A DNA stretch of 64,000 nt from Diospyros lotus (lineage: Eukaryota > Streptophyta > Magnoliopsida > Ericales > Ebenaceae). The stretch's first letter is position 1. Each line of letters starts with the position of its first letter. The stretch is taken from NCBI RefSeq assembly GCF_014633365.1, contig NC_068349.1, positions 22,644,753-22,708,752 of the forward strand. Reading direction: 5' to 3'. Both the position numbers and the translations under genes were made by a program. Under the pieces are notes generated by a model. It had not been told where the DNA came from, searched no databases, and was given only the letters and a program-made list of their open reading frames with translations. Shown in pieces: positions 12,451 to 22,591 of the stretch.

Positions 12451-13441
12451 TCCTGAATCTCCCAAATGCCCCTAGTAAAAAAGTTTCAAGAATTACACTT
12501 TGGCCCGAACTTTTGGATAATTGCACTTAGACCATTTTCAACATGGTCCCTAGACTAATTTTTAATTGCATTTTAATCCCTGAAAAATGGACTAATTACG
12601 CTAATGCCCTTAATTTTTAGGTAAATTACACTTTTACTCAAACCTAAAAAATTACGATTTTGCCCCTAGCTTAGAAATTGAACTTTTGTCTCCAAACATC
12701 CACAATCCCTTAAAACATCCTATTTCCTCAAGTATTTGAATCTAAAAATCTTGAGTATTACATCCCTTTTGATCATTCAGTTTTCTCAACTTAGTAGATA
12801 GTTGTACTGAAAACTGTTCCCGATCCCATTTCTTTTACCACCTAAAATCATACCTCGAATCACTCGTTGATACTATACCACTTTTCTTGGCTATCTAGGG
12901 TCTGGGGTACTCCATTTGTCTAATTCGGTCACCTAAAGCTGCATTAGTGTACCTTATAGCCTCATTTTTCTGCAAATTCCATTTATACCCTTCATTAAAT
13001 ATCATTTATAACCTCAAACCATTCCCGGGTATTACAATTTTCAACCCCTTTTCAACTAGAATTAAAAATTATACTTAGGCCCCAATGCATGTTTTGATCG
13101 CAAACCCTTTTGTTTCATCCCAAAACCAGGCAAGGGTTGTTCCTTATGCAAAATATGAACCTTCTTAGGGTTCCGTTGACTTCCTGGAAGTCCCTTACCA
13201 TCATTCAGTTTTTCAGGTTGACTCACCGTTATACCAAAAATTGTTTCTGATTTGATTTCTTTTGGCGTCATAAATCTCGCTTCAAGACGCTCGTTGATGT
13301 CATACCTTTTTCTTTAGACATCTAAGTTTCGAGGCATTCCCTGCCATTGATTCGACTACTTATTTTACTATCAAGCCAATTTTTTAATATTTCACACTCA
13401 CTTAAATTACGTGGCAACCTCATAAAAACATAGGGATTACA

Positions 13442-13455
13442 TTCTCCCCTACTTA
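13442..13455 (-). promoter_or_regulatory. Polypurine tract of A1
   Basis: On the minus strand TAAGTAGGGGAGAA lies directly before the LTR start TGTAATCCC. It is preceded by GAGGATGAAATTTTG, the usual run-up to this site in Tekay/Del chromoviruses. Confidence 0.7.
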
Positions 13456-13557
13456 CAAAATTTCATCCTCAAAATTTGACATATACTCGTATTCCTCGAA
13501 GGTCAAATAAATATTGCACTCTAAAATACAATTTTTGGAAGAAAATACAATAATTTC

Positions 13558-14973
13558 CTATCCCATTTCCATTTCCTCGAACAAATGAGGATATTTCCTC
13601 CTAATTGTTTCCCTGAGTTCCCATGTTACCTCATCATCTGAGTGATTTCCCCACTGAATCTTCACTAATGAGATTTCTTTATTTCTCAAGACTTGAGTTC
13701 GGCGGTCCAAAATTCGTTTGGGTGACTCCGGGTAAGTTAAATCATTCTTTAGCTCAATTGTCTCCACCCGAACTTCAAGGGTTGGGTCTGGCACATGCCT
13801 TCGAAGTTGAGAGACATGGAACACATTATGAATCCCAGACAGGCTAGGCAAAAGCTCCAATCGATAGGCCAAAGGTTCAACTCTTTCCACAATCGAATAT
13901 GGCCCTATATACCTTGGCTTTAGCTTTCCTTTACCGCTTCCGAACGTCACCAAATGCTGGGGTGACACTTTCAGATACACCAGATCACCTACTCCGAATT
14001 CTAGATCCCTTCTTCTTTGATCAGTATATGATTTTTTTCGGCTTTACGTAGCTCGGATCCTCAATTGGATTATTCAAATCTTATTAGTAGTATGCTGCAC
14101 AAGTTTGAGTCCTAACATCTGTCGTTCACCTACTTCAGTCCAATAGATGGGCAACCAAAACTTCCTTCCATACAGAGCCTCATAAAGAGCTATCCTAATG
14201 TTGTCGTGGTAACTATTATTATATGCGAATTCTACCAGTGCCTGATGCTCCTCCCAATTTCCTTCAAAATCAAAGGCTCGGGATCTCAACATATCTTTAA
14301 GTTTTGAATAATCCTCTCTAATTGCCCGTTATTCGGCAGATGATAAGTCGTACTCAATTTCTGCTTTGTCCCCATGCACTCCTCCAGACTCTCCTAAAAC
14401 CTCGAGGTAAACCTCGGGTCTCGATCTAAGACTATGCTTACCGATGCACTATGGAGTCATACTATTTCCTTTACATACTGCTCTGCAAATTCTCGCACCG
14501 GTTGGTCCATCCTCGCAGGCAGGAAATGTGTTGATATTGTCAACTTATCTACCACCACCCAAATGGTATCATAACCTTTCCGACTCTTCAGAAATCCATT
14601 GTGATATGTTCCTATTTCCACTCGAAAATTTCCAAAGGTCTCATCAATCCTACGGGTTTCTAGTGCTCAAGTTTTACCCTTTGGCATACATCACACTATG
14701 ACACCCTCCTAGCCACACTGGTTTTCATTCTCGACTACCAATAGATTTTTCAAAGATCTCAATACATCACTGTGGCTCCTAAGTGCACAGTATACCTAGC
14801 TCTGTGGGCCTTATCTAGAATCTTTTGTCTCTACTCCCGAAGGTTCGGCACATACACTCTACCCCGAAACCTAAGAATGCCATTCCAAATCTCAAAATCT
14901 AAACTCTTGGGCTGGCCCTACTCATCTACCCATAGATGTATACGCCAGTCACCCTCACTAGCCTCTCATATCT
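13558..14973 (-). pseudogene. Chromovirus integrase with chromodomain (A1), decayed
   Basis: Integrase and C-terminal chromodomain of a Ty3/gypsy chromovirus, Tekay/Del type. Read downward on the minus strand, traces of the zinc-binding region (CDVCQRVK) and catalytic core (GYDTIWVVVDKL, then VLDRDPRFTS) lie between 14860 and 14340, with many stops. The block EFAYNNSYH...YEALYGRKF follows at 14292-14074. Last comes a clean 140-residue frame (13558-13980) holding the GPY/F-like segment (LKPRYIGPYSIVERV) and a chromodomain ending in WELRETIRRKYPHLFEE. The 5' part of the element is cut off at 14973 by a family-B LTR. The polypurine tract and 3' LTR follow directly. This is a dead copy and closely matches 16131-16785. 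Confidence 0.85.
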
Positions 14974-16130
14974 TGTAACGACCCGCTCCCACCTACGGGT
15001 GCTACCAGTGAATAATTGTCCGGATTACTCACACACAACACCAAACTAATGAAGAGATGGATTATGTTTCATCGGGAAACGTCTTAGGTGGGGACTAGGC
15101 TTCATCCTTCCCTTCGCTCCACTCGAGCAGTGGGTTCCAAAACATAAAAAGAAACATAGCGAATGGGACCTGGAACCCGAGTGAGCTTCACCTTTCTTTA
15201 GCTCGTCTCACCACAATCCAAAGGTGACCCAGGCACAAACTAGCACATCAAATATCTACTAAGTACTAAGGATTTAAGGGAAGTACCTCTTTGATCCTTA
15301 CCTGATCCTAAAACTTAACTCCACCAAACAAGCCACTATCAATCAGAAGTCTACACAATCGTATGCTACATTATACCGATTACAATAAACTGGATACCAT
15401 CTAGTGCCCAATAACATACACATTCACGCACAAGGATATATATACATACCACCACATGAATACATACAAGAGATAATACAATTCACAACACGGGCAACCA
15501 TGCTAATCGCCACTTCAACCTCCCAACATCATCTTTGCTTGCATCTGGACTCGCAATATCTACAACACGAGGTAAAACCTCATGAGTCACAATGACTCAA
15601 TAAGGGTGCAAATGAATGTAAACAAGATAAAATATGAGATGCAATGACAAGTAAGTATGCATGAATGGAAAGGCATCATTGCCCTCCGAACCCATCTGCT
15701 CGAGGCAATAACCTCCCAACTTACCCATAGCATGCATCTAGTCTCTCCCATGGCCATAGGACTCTACTAGACTACCTATAGAACATGCACAACACACAAC
15801 TGCACACAACATATATTTAACCATATTACCAAACATTCGCATGGCCGCCACCATTGGGGTCGTCCTTTACCTGGCTCGAAGTGTTATCTCTGTCACGGGC
15901 GAGAACGTTAGCCCGAACTTCAAACTCTTCTAGGATCACCGCCTCCTCGGTCGACCCTAGATGCAATCACAAACCCAACAACAGAAATTAAAGTAGGGTC
16001 TATGTTTTTGCTATACACCGCAAAATCACCGATCAATAACTTCCAATAAACCTATCTGACGGTTTAATCCAACCAATAATTCACATTACATCATCTCACA
16101 TAATGAAAATAACTAGAAAAAAAATAGTTA
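14974..16130 (-). mobile_element. Family-B LTR B3, lower part
   Basis: Starts TGTAACGACCCGCTCCCACC and matches 27963-31072 (without its insertion) and 52976-54120 almost throughout. It includes the TAAAACCTCATGAGTCACAA phrase and the GGGGTCGTCCTTTACCTGGC phrase. It was inserted into the A1 integrase. Its continuation is 19018-19236, and about 460 bp of LTR between the two pieces is missing. Confidence 0.75.
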
Positions 16131-16785
16131 CCACGGTAGCATTGGGATGGCTCCTTATGAGGCTTTGTATGGAAGAAAGTATAGGTCACCTATCTGTTGG
16201 ACCGAAGTAGGGGAACGACAGATGTTGGGGCCTGAGCTTATGCAATAGACTACCGATAAGATTTGAATAATCCAAGAGAGGATTCGAGCTGCGCAAAGCT
16301 GACAAAAATCCTATGTTGATCAAAGAATAAGGGATCTAGATTTCGAGGTAGGGAATCTAGTGTATCTCAAGGTGTCACCCCAACATTTGGTGACACGTGG
16401 AAGCGGTAAAGAAAGCTGAAGCCAAGGTACATAGGACCATATCCGATTGTGGAAAGAGTCGGACCTTTGGCCTATCGATTGGAGCTTCCGCCTAGCTTGT
16501 TCTGGATTCATAATGTGTTCCACCTCTCCCAACTTCGAAGGCATGTGCCAGATCCAACCCTCAAAGTTCGGGTGGAGACAATTGAGCTAAGGAACAACTT
16601 AACCTACCCAGAGTCACCTGGAGCAATTTTAGATCGCTGAACTCAAGTATTGCGAAATAAAGAGATCCCCTTAAGGAACGTTCAGTGGGGAAAGCACTCA
16701 GATGACAAGGCAACATGGGAACTTGAAGAAACAATTAGGAAGAAATATCCTCATATGTTCAAGGAAATGGAAATAGAGTAGGAAA
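16131..16785 (+). pseudogene. Chromovirus integrase C-terminus with chromodomain (A2)
   Basis: Plus-strand remnant of the same gene as 13558-14292: MAPYEALYGRKYRSPICWTE, the GPY/F-like segment (YGPYPIVERVGPLAYRLEL in scattered frames), then a chromodomain ending KKYPHMFKEMEIE and a TAG stop near 16780. Several stops and at least one frameshift break it, and the N-terminal and catalytic parts are absent. A polypurine tract and LTR follow 113 bp further on, as in a normal 3' end. The left junction falls inside a family-B LTR, so a truncated element or a deletion joined these pieces. Confidence 0.8.
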
Positions 16786-16881
16786 TTTTTATATTTTCTT
16801 CCAGAAATTGTATTCCAGAATGCAATAACTATTTAACCTTTAATAATTTCAAGTATGTCTCAAATTTCATGGACGAAATTC

Positions 16882-16898
16882 TTTTAAGAGGGGGAGAA
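16882..16898 (+). promoter_or_regulatory. Polypurine tract of A2
   Basis: TTTTAAGAGGGGGAGAA just before the LTR start, preceded by the usual CATGGACGAAATTC. Confidence 0.75.
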
Positions 16899-19017
16899 TA
16901 TAATACCCCATATTTTCATGAAGATGCCACGTATTTTAAGTGAGTTTAAAATATCAAAAAATATGCTTAAAATGGCAACAAGTGACCGAATCGGTCGCAG
17001 GGAGTGCCTAAGGTCAAAGGTATATTTTTGACGAGCATCTCGAGGTGAAATTTATGACGCTGAAAGAAATCAAATCAGAGACAATTTTTTGGTTAAGCAA
17101 AGTTATAGCCTAAAAAGACCAAATGATGGTAAGGGCCTCCCGAAAATCGTACATATCAAGTAATTTTGAGTTATTAATTTTGAGATTTTAGGTATCTCGA
17201 TAAATTTGATGTTTGAGGGTGTAATTGTAATTAGAGAATTATCCATGTGAAATAAGGATGAAATTATAAGCTCATGTGGTAAAATATTAAAGTTGAGAAC
17301 TTGAAATAAGGCCAAAATGTCATTTGGAAGAAGTTGAGGAATTAGCTTGGATTTCAAAAATTGAATTCATTATAGTTTTGGATTTGAAAGGCCATTCAAA
17401 TATATCTTTGAGTCTTTGGAGTCCATGTCTTAGATTGTGACAAGTGGCATAATGTGATTGGTTGAAGAAATCTACAAATAGGCACCATGGGTTATTCTCA
17501 AATCATTCCAAGCAAGTTTGAGAGTTGAGGCACTCTAAGAGGAGGATATTTCTTTAGAGAGAGAGAGGAGGAAGTTCGGAAAAAAGGCGGGAAGAAATCG
17601 AAGGAGAAGCCGGGGAGAACGAGCCTCGTCGGAGTTACGAGCCTTTGCCAGAGTTTGCCAAAATCAGTTAGAATAAAAATGAAGTAAGTCACATTTTTTT
17701 TATAATCATGTACAGGGGGAAGATAGAGTCGCGTAGGTTCAAACAGGGGTCGAATCGGAGTTAAAACGAGGGAGATATTGCCGAAATACGAAAACGACAC
17801 AATGCTATCCGAATCTGGTAGGCAGCGTGTGAGATACACGCGCCGGAAGTGGCTGCGCATGATGGTGCGTAAAATGTGATTTTTCTTTGAAATTTTCCAA
17901 TTATACCCCTAATTTAATACCCTTAAACACTATATAAAAATATTTGAGGTTAGGTTTACCAAAATAGGTGTTTTCTATAGAAACCTAGGCCGTTTACTAT
18001 GAAATTATACTATCCAAGAGATAAACCAACAAGGTGAGACTCCTATACTCCAAATTCTATTTTTTATTCTCTTGTGAGAGACTTCTATTGCATGAGACGT
18101 GTTTCATGAAGTTCTTATACGTAAACTCTTGCTATTCTCTTATATGAAATGTATTTTTCTGAAATGTACATGCTATTGGATTTTTAACTGTTGCATTTAT
18201 AAAATTCGTATGGCCATACTGTTGTACCTATTTGTTGTTGGCCGAGGGTAAAAGTTGGATATCCCCTGAGAGGCGCTATGCGTGCGCCATCGAGAAAGCT
18301 CTCGTGGGGAAGACCGTGAGCCTAAGAGACAACGGATGTGGTGCTTGCATGAGTTCTATGAGGTCGGGCCAAGGTGAAATGGTTAGGGACCTCCCGAGAG
18401 GGGCTATGCGTGCGCCATTGATAAAGTTCTTGTTAGAGGAGGCTGACATGTTCACGAGGCACTTTGGAGTAGTTTTCGTTGTCTTCTCATATATTTTATA
18501 CCTGATCATGCATTGATATGAACTGTTCTTTGGAGTTTCTCACTAGAAGATTCATCTTCTAATTGGACTATGTCCCTGGAATATTCAAACGTTCTAGGTT
18601 CGATAAGCGGCTTTAAGGGAAATGAGGTAGCTGAAGAATAAGTTTAATTTGTTGTCTATAGCATGTTTAGAATATCTTAATTTATGTGTGAGCTTATGTA
18701 TGTCTTGGATATGTTTAAGACGTTCAGTTATCACTTACAAGAGATGATGTCCTTGTAATATCTTTTGTAGACGTCTTAAACAATTTTATGATAAATAAAG
18801 CATTATGGTTGTGAACCACATCAGGTTCGATCTAGCTTCCGCATTTGAAATTTTAAAGCCTATCTTAGCTATTCGATTATTGGGTTTGTTAAGCTGAGAA
18901 GGTAAAAATTAGGGTTTTTGGGATATTGTGTGATGTATGACAGTTATTGTGATATGAAAAATTTTTATATTCCTGAATCCTAAGTTATAACACGCTCAAG
19001 AAATTTGGGGTGTTACA
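16899..19017 (+). mobile_element. 3' LTR of chromovirus A2
   Basis: Starts TATAATACCCC (expected TGTAATACCCC) right after the polypurine tract and ends GGGGTGTTACA at 19017. It is homologous in reverse to the A1 LTR: 18230-18520 matches 4700-5050. The TATA position near 17470 reads TACAAATA, so the promoter is probably weakened. Family-B LTR sequence resumes at 19018. Confidence 0.75.
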
Positions 19018-19236
19018 GCCATTGTTGGCACCCCCATCGTCGCTGGATGCCTCTGCTACCGTGCACGACCGTTGCTCGCCTCGATTGCTGGCCACACTGC
19101 CCTTGGCCACAGCCACCACTGGCCCAATCTTCATCGCGAGCTGCTGCCGGATGCTGCTCGCTTGCCTTCTGCCGCCATTGGCCGGCCACGATCGACCACT
19201 ATCTCCCTCTCGTCTTGTTATCTCTCTCCCCCTCAC
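19018..19236 (-). mobile_element. Family-B LTR B3, GC-rich part
   Basis: Matches 33950-34150 of the B2 LTR (GGCACCCCCATCGTCGCTGG, CTGCCGGATGCTGCTCGCTT). The small ORFs over it are artefacts of the GC-rich leader zone. It is cut at 19237 by the next LTR. Confidence 0.7.
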
Positions 19237-21555
19237 TGTAACGCCCCGCTCCTACTTACGGGTGTTTCTCATGAACAATTACCCGAATTGTTCACCTGCC
19301 CGGCCTTAGGTGAAAGGTGGACCATGTTTCTAGAGGAAACGCCCTAGGTGGGAACTAGGCTCGTCTTTCCTTTCCCTCAACCCCAGTGTTCACTAGCAAA
19401 ATTAGGCTTCGACCATACCGCATTTGATTAAAAGAAAACTCATGAAAATGCCCAACCGCCATTTTCTTATTTACTTTAATTCTTTCTCCATCCGAGAATT
19501 TTATCGGGCTCCATGAAAAATCACCATTTAAATCAATCCATTAATTGATTACCAATTTTGGAGGAAAAACTCAAATTTTCAATTTTCCAAAATTTTGGCA
19601 TTTTCTCCAAAAATGCTCGAAAAATCCCTTTATTTTGAAAATTCCTCTGGAGCCCAAAATCAATATAAAAATGCCCCCAAAATTCCCAAATTTATGAATT
19701 TTTAAAAAATTTCGGCCGGCGAGGCCCACGACGCATGCCGCGCGTGCCTGCCCGCACGCGCCCGCCTGCTACTGCATCTTCACTTTTTTCTTTTTTTTTC
19801 TTGGGCTTTTAAATCCCAAATTTTCCAGAATATTACACACCTCTAAATGCCTTTAAAATATCCACTTCTCACATTCCAAAGCCTCTTTTTCTTCCTAATT
19901 AAGGCTTAAGCAACACCCTTGATGCTTCCACAACAACTTATACCAAAAGTGAGATTTAACCTAGGCTTCAACATGCCATAAACCTCAATCTCATTTCAAT
20001 TTAAAATCAACACTTCAAAAGAAAATACACTCATAACTTTGGCTTTAAAAAGCCATTATCAATCAAATAAGTTTACATTTCTTAAATCAACACCACAACC
20101 TAGGCTTCCATAAGCCATAAATTTACAACAAAAAGTATAATACACCATGAGCTTCAACCACAAGCTTGCAACTTTTCCTTTTCTCCTTTGACATAAGAAC
20201 AACCTACAAGGGGAGGATAAAACCTCATGAGCTCAAAAGCTCAGTAAGGGTGGATATGCAAAGTAAATACAAGCATAACAAGTCTATGTAATGGCAAATG
20301 CATGCAAGCATGGTTAGGTTATTCCATCCTCACAACCCAACATGGTTTGAGGCATCAAGCTACCACTTCTTTCCCACCCCCATGGCCATAGATAGGTCTC
20401 ATGTACAAGTAAAGCATGCAAAGAGATACATAAAAATTTATGCAACCTACTTACAATGCAATGCAAAGCCTCCACCACATGGGGTCATCCCTTACCTTTT
20501 CTTGAATATTTAAATCTTCATTTCAAGAGAGCTTCCATCTTCATTTTCTCCTATCTAAGATGGCATTCAAACAAGAACTCACTTTCTTTGCATATAAGAA
20601 CACTAAATAAAGAAAAGAAGAATGCACTTACTTGATTTCTTTCTCTTCTTCTTCTTCCTTTCCTCACATCTCTTCTTTCTTTCATTATCTCTACAAATGG
20701 CCAAAGGGAGACAAGTCTTCCACACTTGCCATTTTATAATACCCTTTCCCATTTTCAAGAATGGATCTCCACCATTCATTAAAAGCGTAATCCATGTGCT
20801 TAAGGAGAATTAAATCTCAACCATTCATTTTAAATAAACAATCCTTCTCTCTTGAAGAAAACACAAGAAAGCACAATCCATGTCCTCATTTCTTGATTAA
20901 TCTCATCCATTGGATTAATTTGACCTTTCAAGACTTAAGCACAACTATTGGATCACTTGGAAATTTCTTTTTATTTCTAATTAATTTAATGGAACTAATG
21001 CCCCTAACGCCTGCTGCGCCATCGGTCGTGAGCCACCACGTGACTTCATTGCGCTCCTAGCCGTCGATCACCATCTTCTCCCAACCATCATCGCCTGTCC
21101 AATCGGCCCTCACAATCGCACCACCGGCCGATGCCTTTGTGGCCTCAATCTCCTACGCATAGCATCCCCAATCGTTGCAATGGCTGCTGCCTTCCGCCGG
21201 CCAGATCTGGCCACGTTGCTATTGCCACCTACTCCCTCACAGCCATCGACCATTGCCCAGCTTCCCTCGGCCATCACCGCAACCATCGCCGCCTCTACCG
21301 GCCATCAATTCCGTTGCCTACTACTATCGGATCTGAACCAGATCTGGGTCGATCCGACCCAATTGACCTAACCCAACCCGCTTCAGGTTTGACCCATCCC
21401 TGATTCGATCCATTAGATCTAACCCATATCTGATTTGACCCATTCAATTAGATCTGACCATATCTAATTCGACCCATCCACTTAGATCTGACCCATATCT
21501 GACTTGCTTAGATTTAGCCAGAACCTAGATCTATCATTCCAAGGTTCGACCAGTT
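19237..21555 (-). mobile_element. B-related LTR, truncated
   Basis: Starts TGTAACGCCCCGCTCC. It has the same order of landmarks as family B (GGTGGGAACTAGGCT, then AAAACCTCATGAGC...CTCAGTAAGGGTGG, then GGGGTCATCCCTTACC, then a GC-rich zone), but the sequence is much diverged. TATAAAAT on the minus strand at 20731-20738 fits a minus-strand LTR. No upper terminus is found before the LOB-domain relic begins, so that end is lost or unrecognised. Confidence 0.55.
21395..21510. repeat. Degenerate ~40-bp tandem repeat
   Basis: Three to four variable units on the theme TTAGATCTGACCCATATCTG followed by ATTCGACCCAT, just upstream of the LOB-domain relic. Confidence 0.6.
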
Positions 21556-21559
21556 TTGA

Positions 21560-22084
21560 TGCGGTGCCTGCCGAATTTTAAGGAGACAGTGTACTCTACA
21601 CTGCATCTTTGCGCCTTATTTCTGTCATGAGGAAGGATCCACTTATTTTGCTGCCATCCATCGCATTTTTTATGCCAGAAATGCCTTTATCCTCCTGGCT
21701 CATCTTCCGGTAAGTGACCGGCTTGGAGCTACTATGACACTCTTATTTGAAGCCCAAGCCCGGCTTTAGGATCTTGTCTATGGATGTGTATCTCACATTC
21801 TTGCTCTTCAGCAACAAGTTAGTGATTTACAAGCTTATCGAGCTCTATTACAAGATTCATTATTCGCATACTATTCTTCACATCCACATTCTGTTCCTCA
21901 ACCTGATCAAAACCCAAATTGGAGCTCCGATCCTCCCATCATCCCAGAGAACCTACCTCATCCTAGTTTCCCAGAGGCTACTCTTCTACTTCACCATGGC
22001 AAAACTAGCAATAGCCAGATGCCACTCCCAGATGATATTGATGAGCTGGGACCAATCGTGTTTGGCAATCGTCGTCGCCACTGA
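21560..22084 (+). pseudogene. LOB-domain (LBD/ASL class I) transcription factor, pseudogene
   Basis: One frame of 174 codons, broken once, reads as a class I LATERAL ORGAN BOUNDARIES DOMAIN protein, a plant-specific nuclear DNA-binding factor. It opens with the family's zinc-finger-like signature C-X2-C-X6-C-X3-C (CGACRILRRQC then TLHC). The GAS block follows (IFAPYF...GSTYFAAIHRIF) and then HLPVSDRLGA...FEAQARL. An in-frame TAG at 21767-21769 precedes DLVYGCVSHILALQQQVSDL, the start of the leucine-rich coiled coil. An open tail of about 85 residues ends at TGA 22082-22084. AATAAA at 22189-22194 could be its polyadenylation signal. No Met-containing N-terminus precedes the first Cys: the codon before it is TGA, and homology starts abruptly. 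No intron is evident. It lies between retroelement pieces, so it is probably a captured or stranded gene fragment. Confidence 0.85.
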
Positions 22085-22400
22085 GCATCGACAATCATTA
22101 TCAGTTTTATGGTTTGAGTTCTCTTTTTTTTTTTTTTTTTTTTTTTTTACTGTATGGCTTGATCTCTTGTAACTATATTGAACATATGGAATAAATGTTA
22201 TGTTTTAGGGTACTTAACGTCTCATTCCCTTATCTTACCCTCGATTGCATATCAATCGTAAGAAAATTATTTCAACCTCTTGCAGTTGTTTAATAATTCA
22301 TCAAATCGAGGTAAAAGATATTGAATCTTAATTATCATCTCATTCAAAGCTTGAAAATTTACATCCTAAGTCAGGCTACACAAACTTCCAAACCGTCGCA
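22085..22400. other. Spacer with 24-bp poly-T
   Basis: Holds a T24 run (22124-22147) and AATAAA (22189-22194). It is otherwise unassigned AT-rich sequence between the LOB-domain relic and the first recognisable B2 interior sequence. Confidence 0.5.
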
Positions 22401-22591
22401 CCACGCTAGCAATACTACCACGACACTAAAATCCCCATGGAAATCAAGCTTAGCCCAGACATAACCTATAGTTCACTCCAGATCTTTGGAGTCTAATCGT
22501 CTGCACAGCAGACTAGTTACCCCACATAGAGGGTCGTGGTCCCTCAGCAAGAGCTAACCTAATGGCCACTTGCCACCTGAATTTAGTGGTC

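Larger units (their letters stand above)
8860..13036 (-). mobile_element. Solo LTR H (chromovirus type), itself interrupted
   Basis: The plus strand reads TGTAACACCCC at 8860 and GGGTATTACA at 13036. It is flanked by ATTTT at 8855-8859 and 13037-13041. Net length is about 2.67 kb after removing the insertion 9871-11377 and its duplication. TATAAATA on the minus strand (11866-11873) gives the orientation. The text around 9025-9110 (GCGGAAGCTAGATCGAAAC) resembles the family-A LTR. It carries a 184-bp tandem duplication and several minisatellites, listed separately. Confidence 0.85.
4247..13441 (-). mobile_element. 3' LTR of chromovirus A1, split by nested solo LTRs
   Basis: The LTR (about 2.45 kb net) lies in three blocks: 4247-5280, 7846-8859 and 13042-13441. 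On the minus strand it starts TGTAATCCC at 13441, directly after a polypurine tract, and ends GGGGTGTTACA at 4247. A TATAAATA box is at 8582-8589 on the minus strand. Block 4700-5050 matches 18230-18520 of the A2 LTR in reverse. The gaps are solo LTRs at 5281-7840 and 8860-13036, each with its own 5-bp target duplication. Confidence 0.75.

Noticed and set aside
22124..22147. Poly-T as the tail of a minus-strand retrocopy of the LOB-domain gene
   Set aside because: The LBD frame is on the plus strand, so a retrocopy would end in poly-A on that strand. The T run is on the wrong strand for that.
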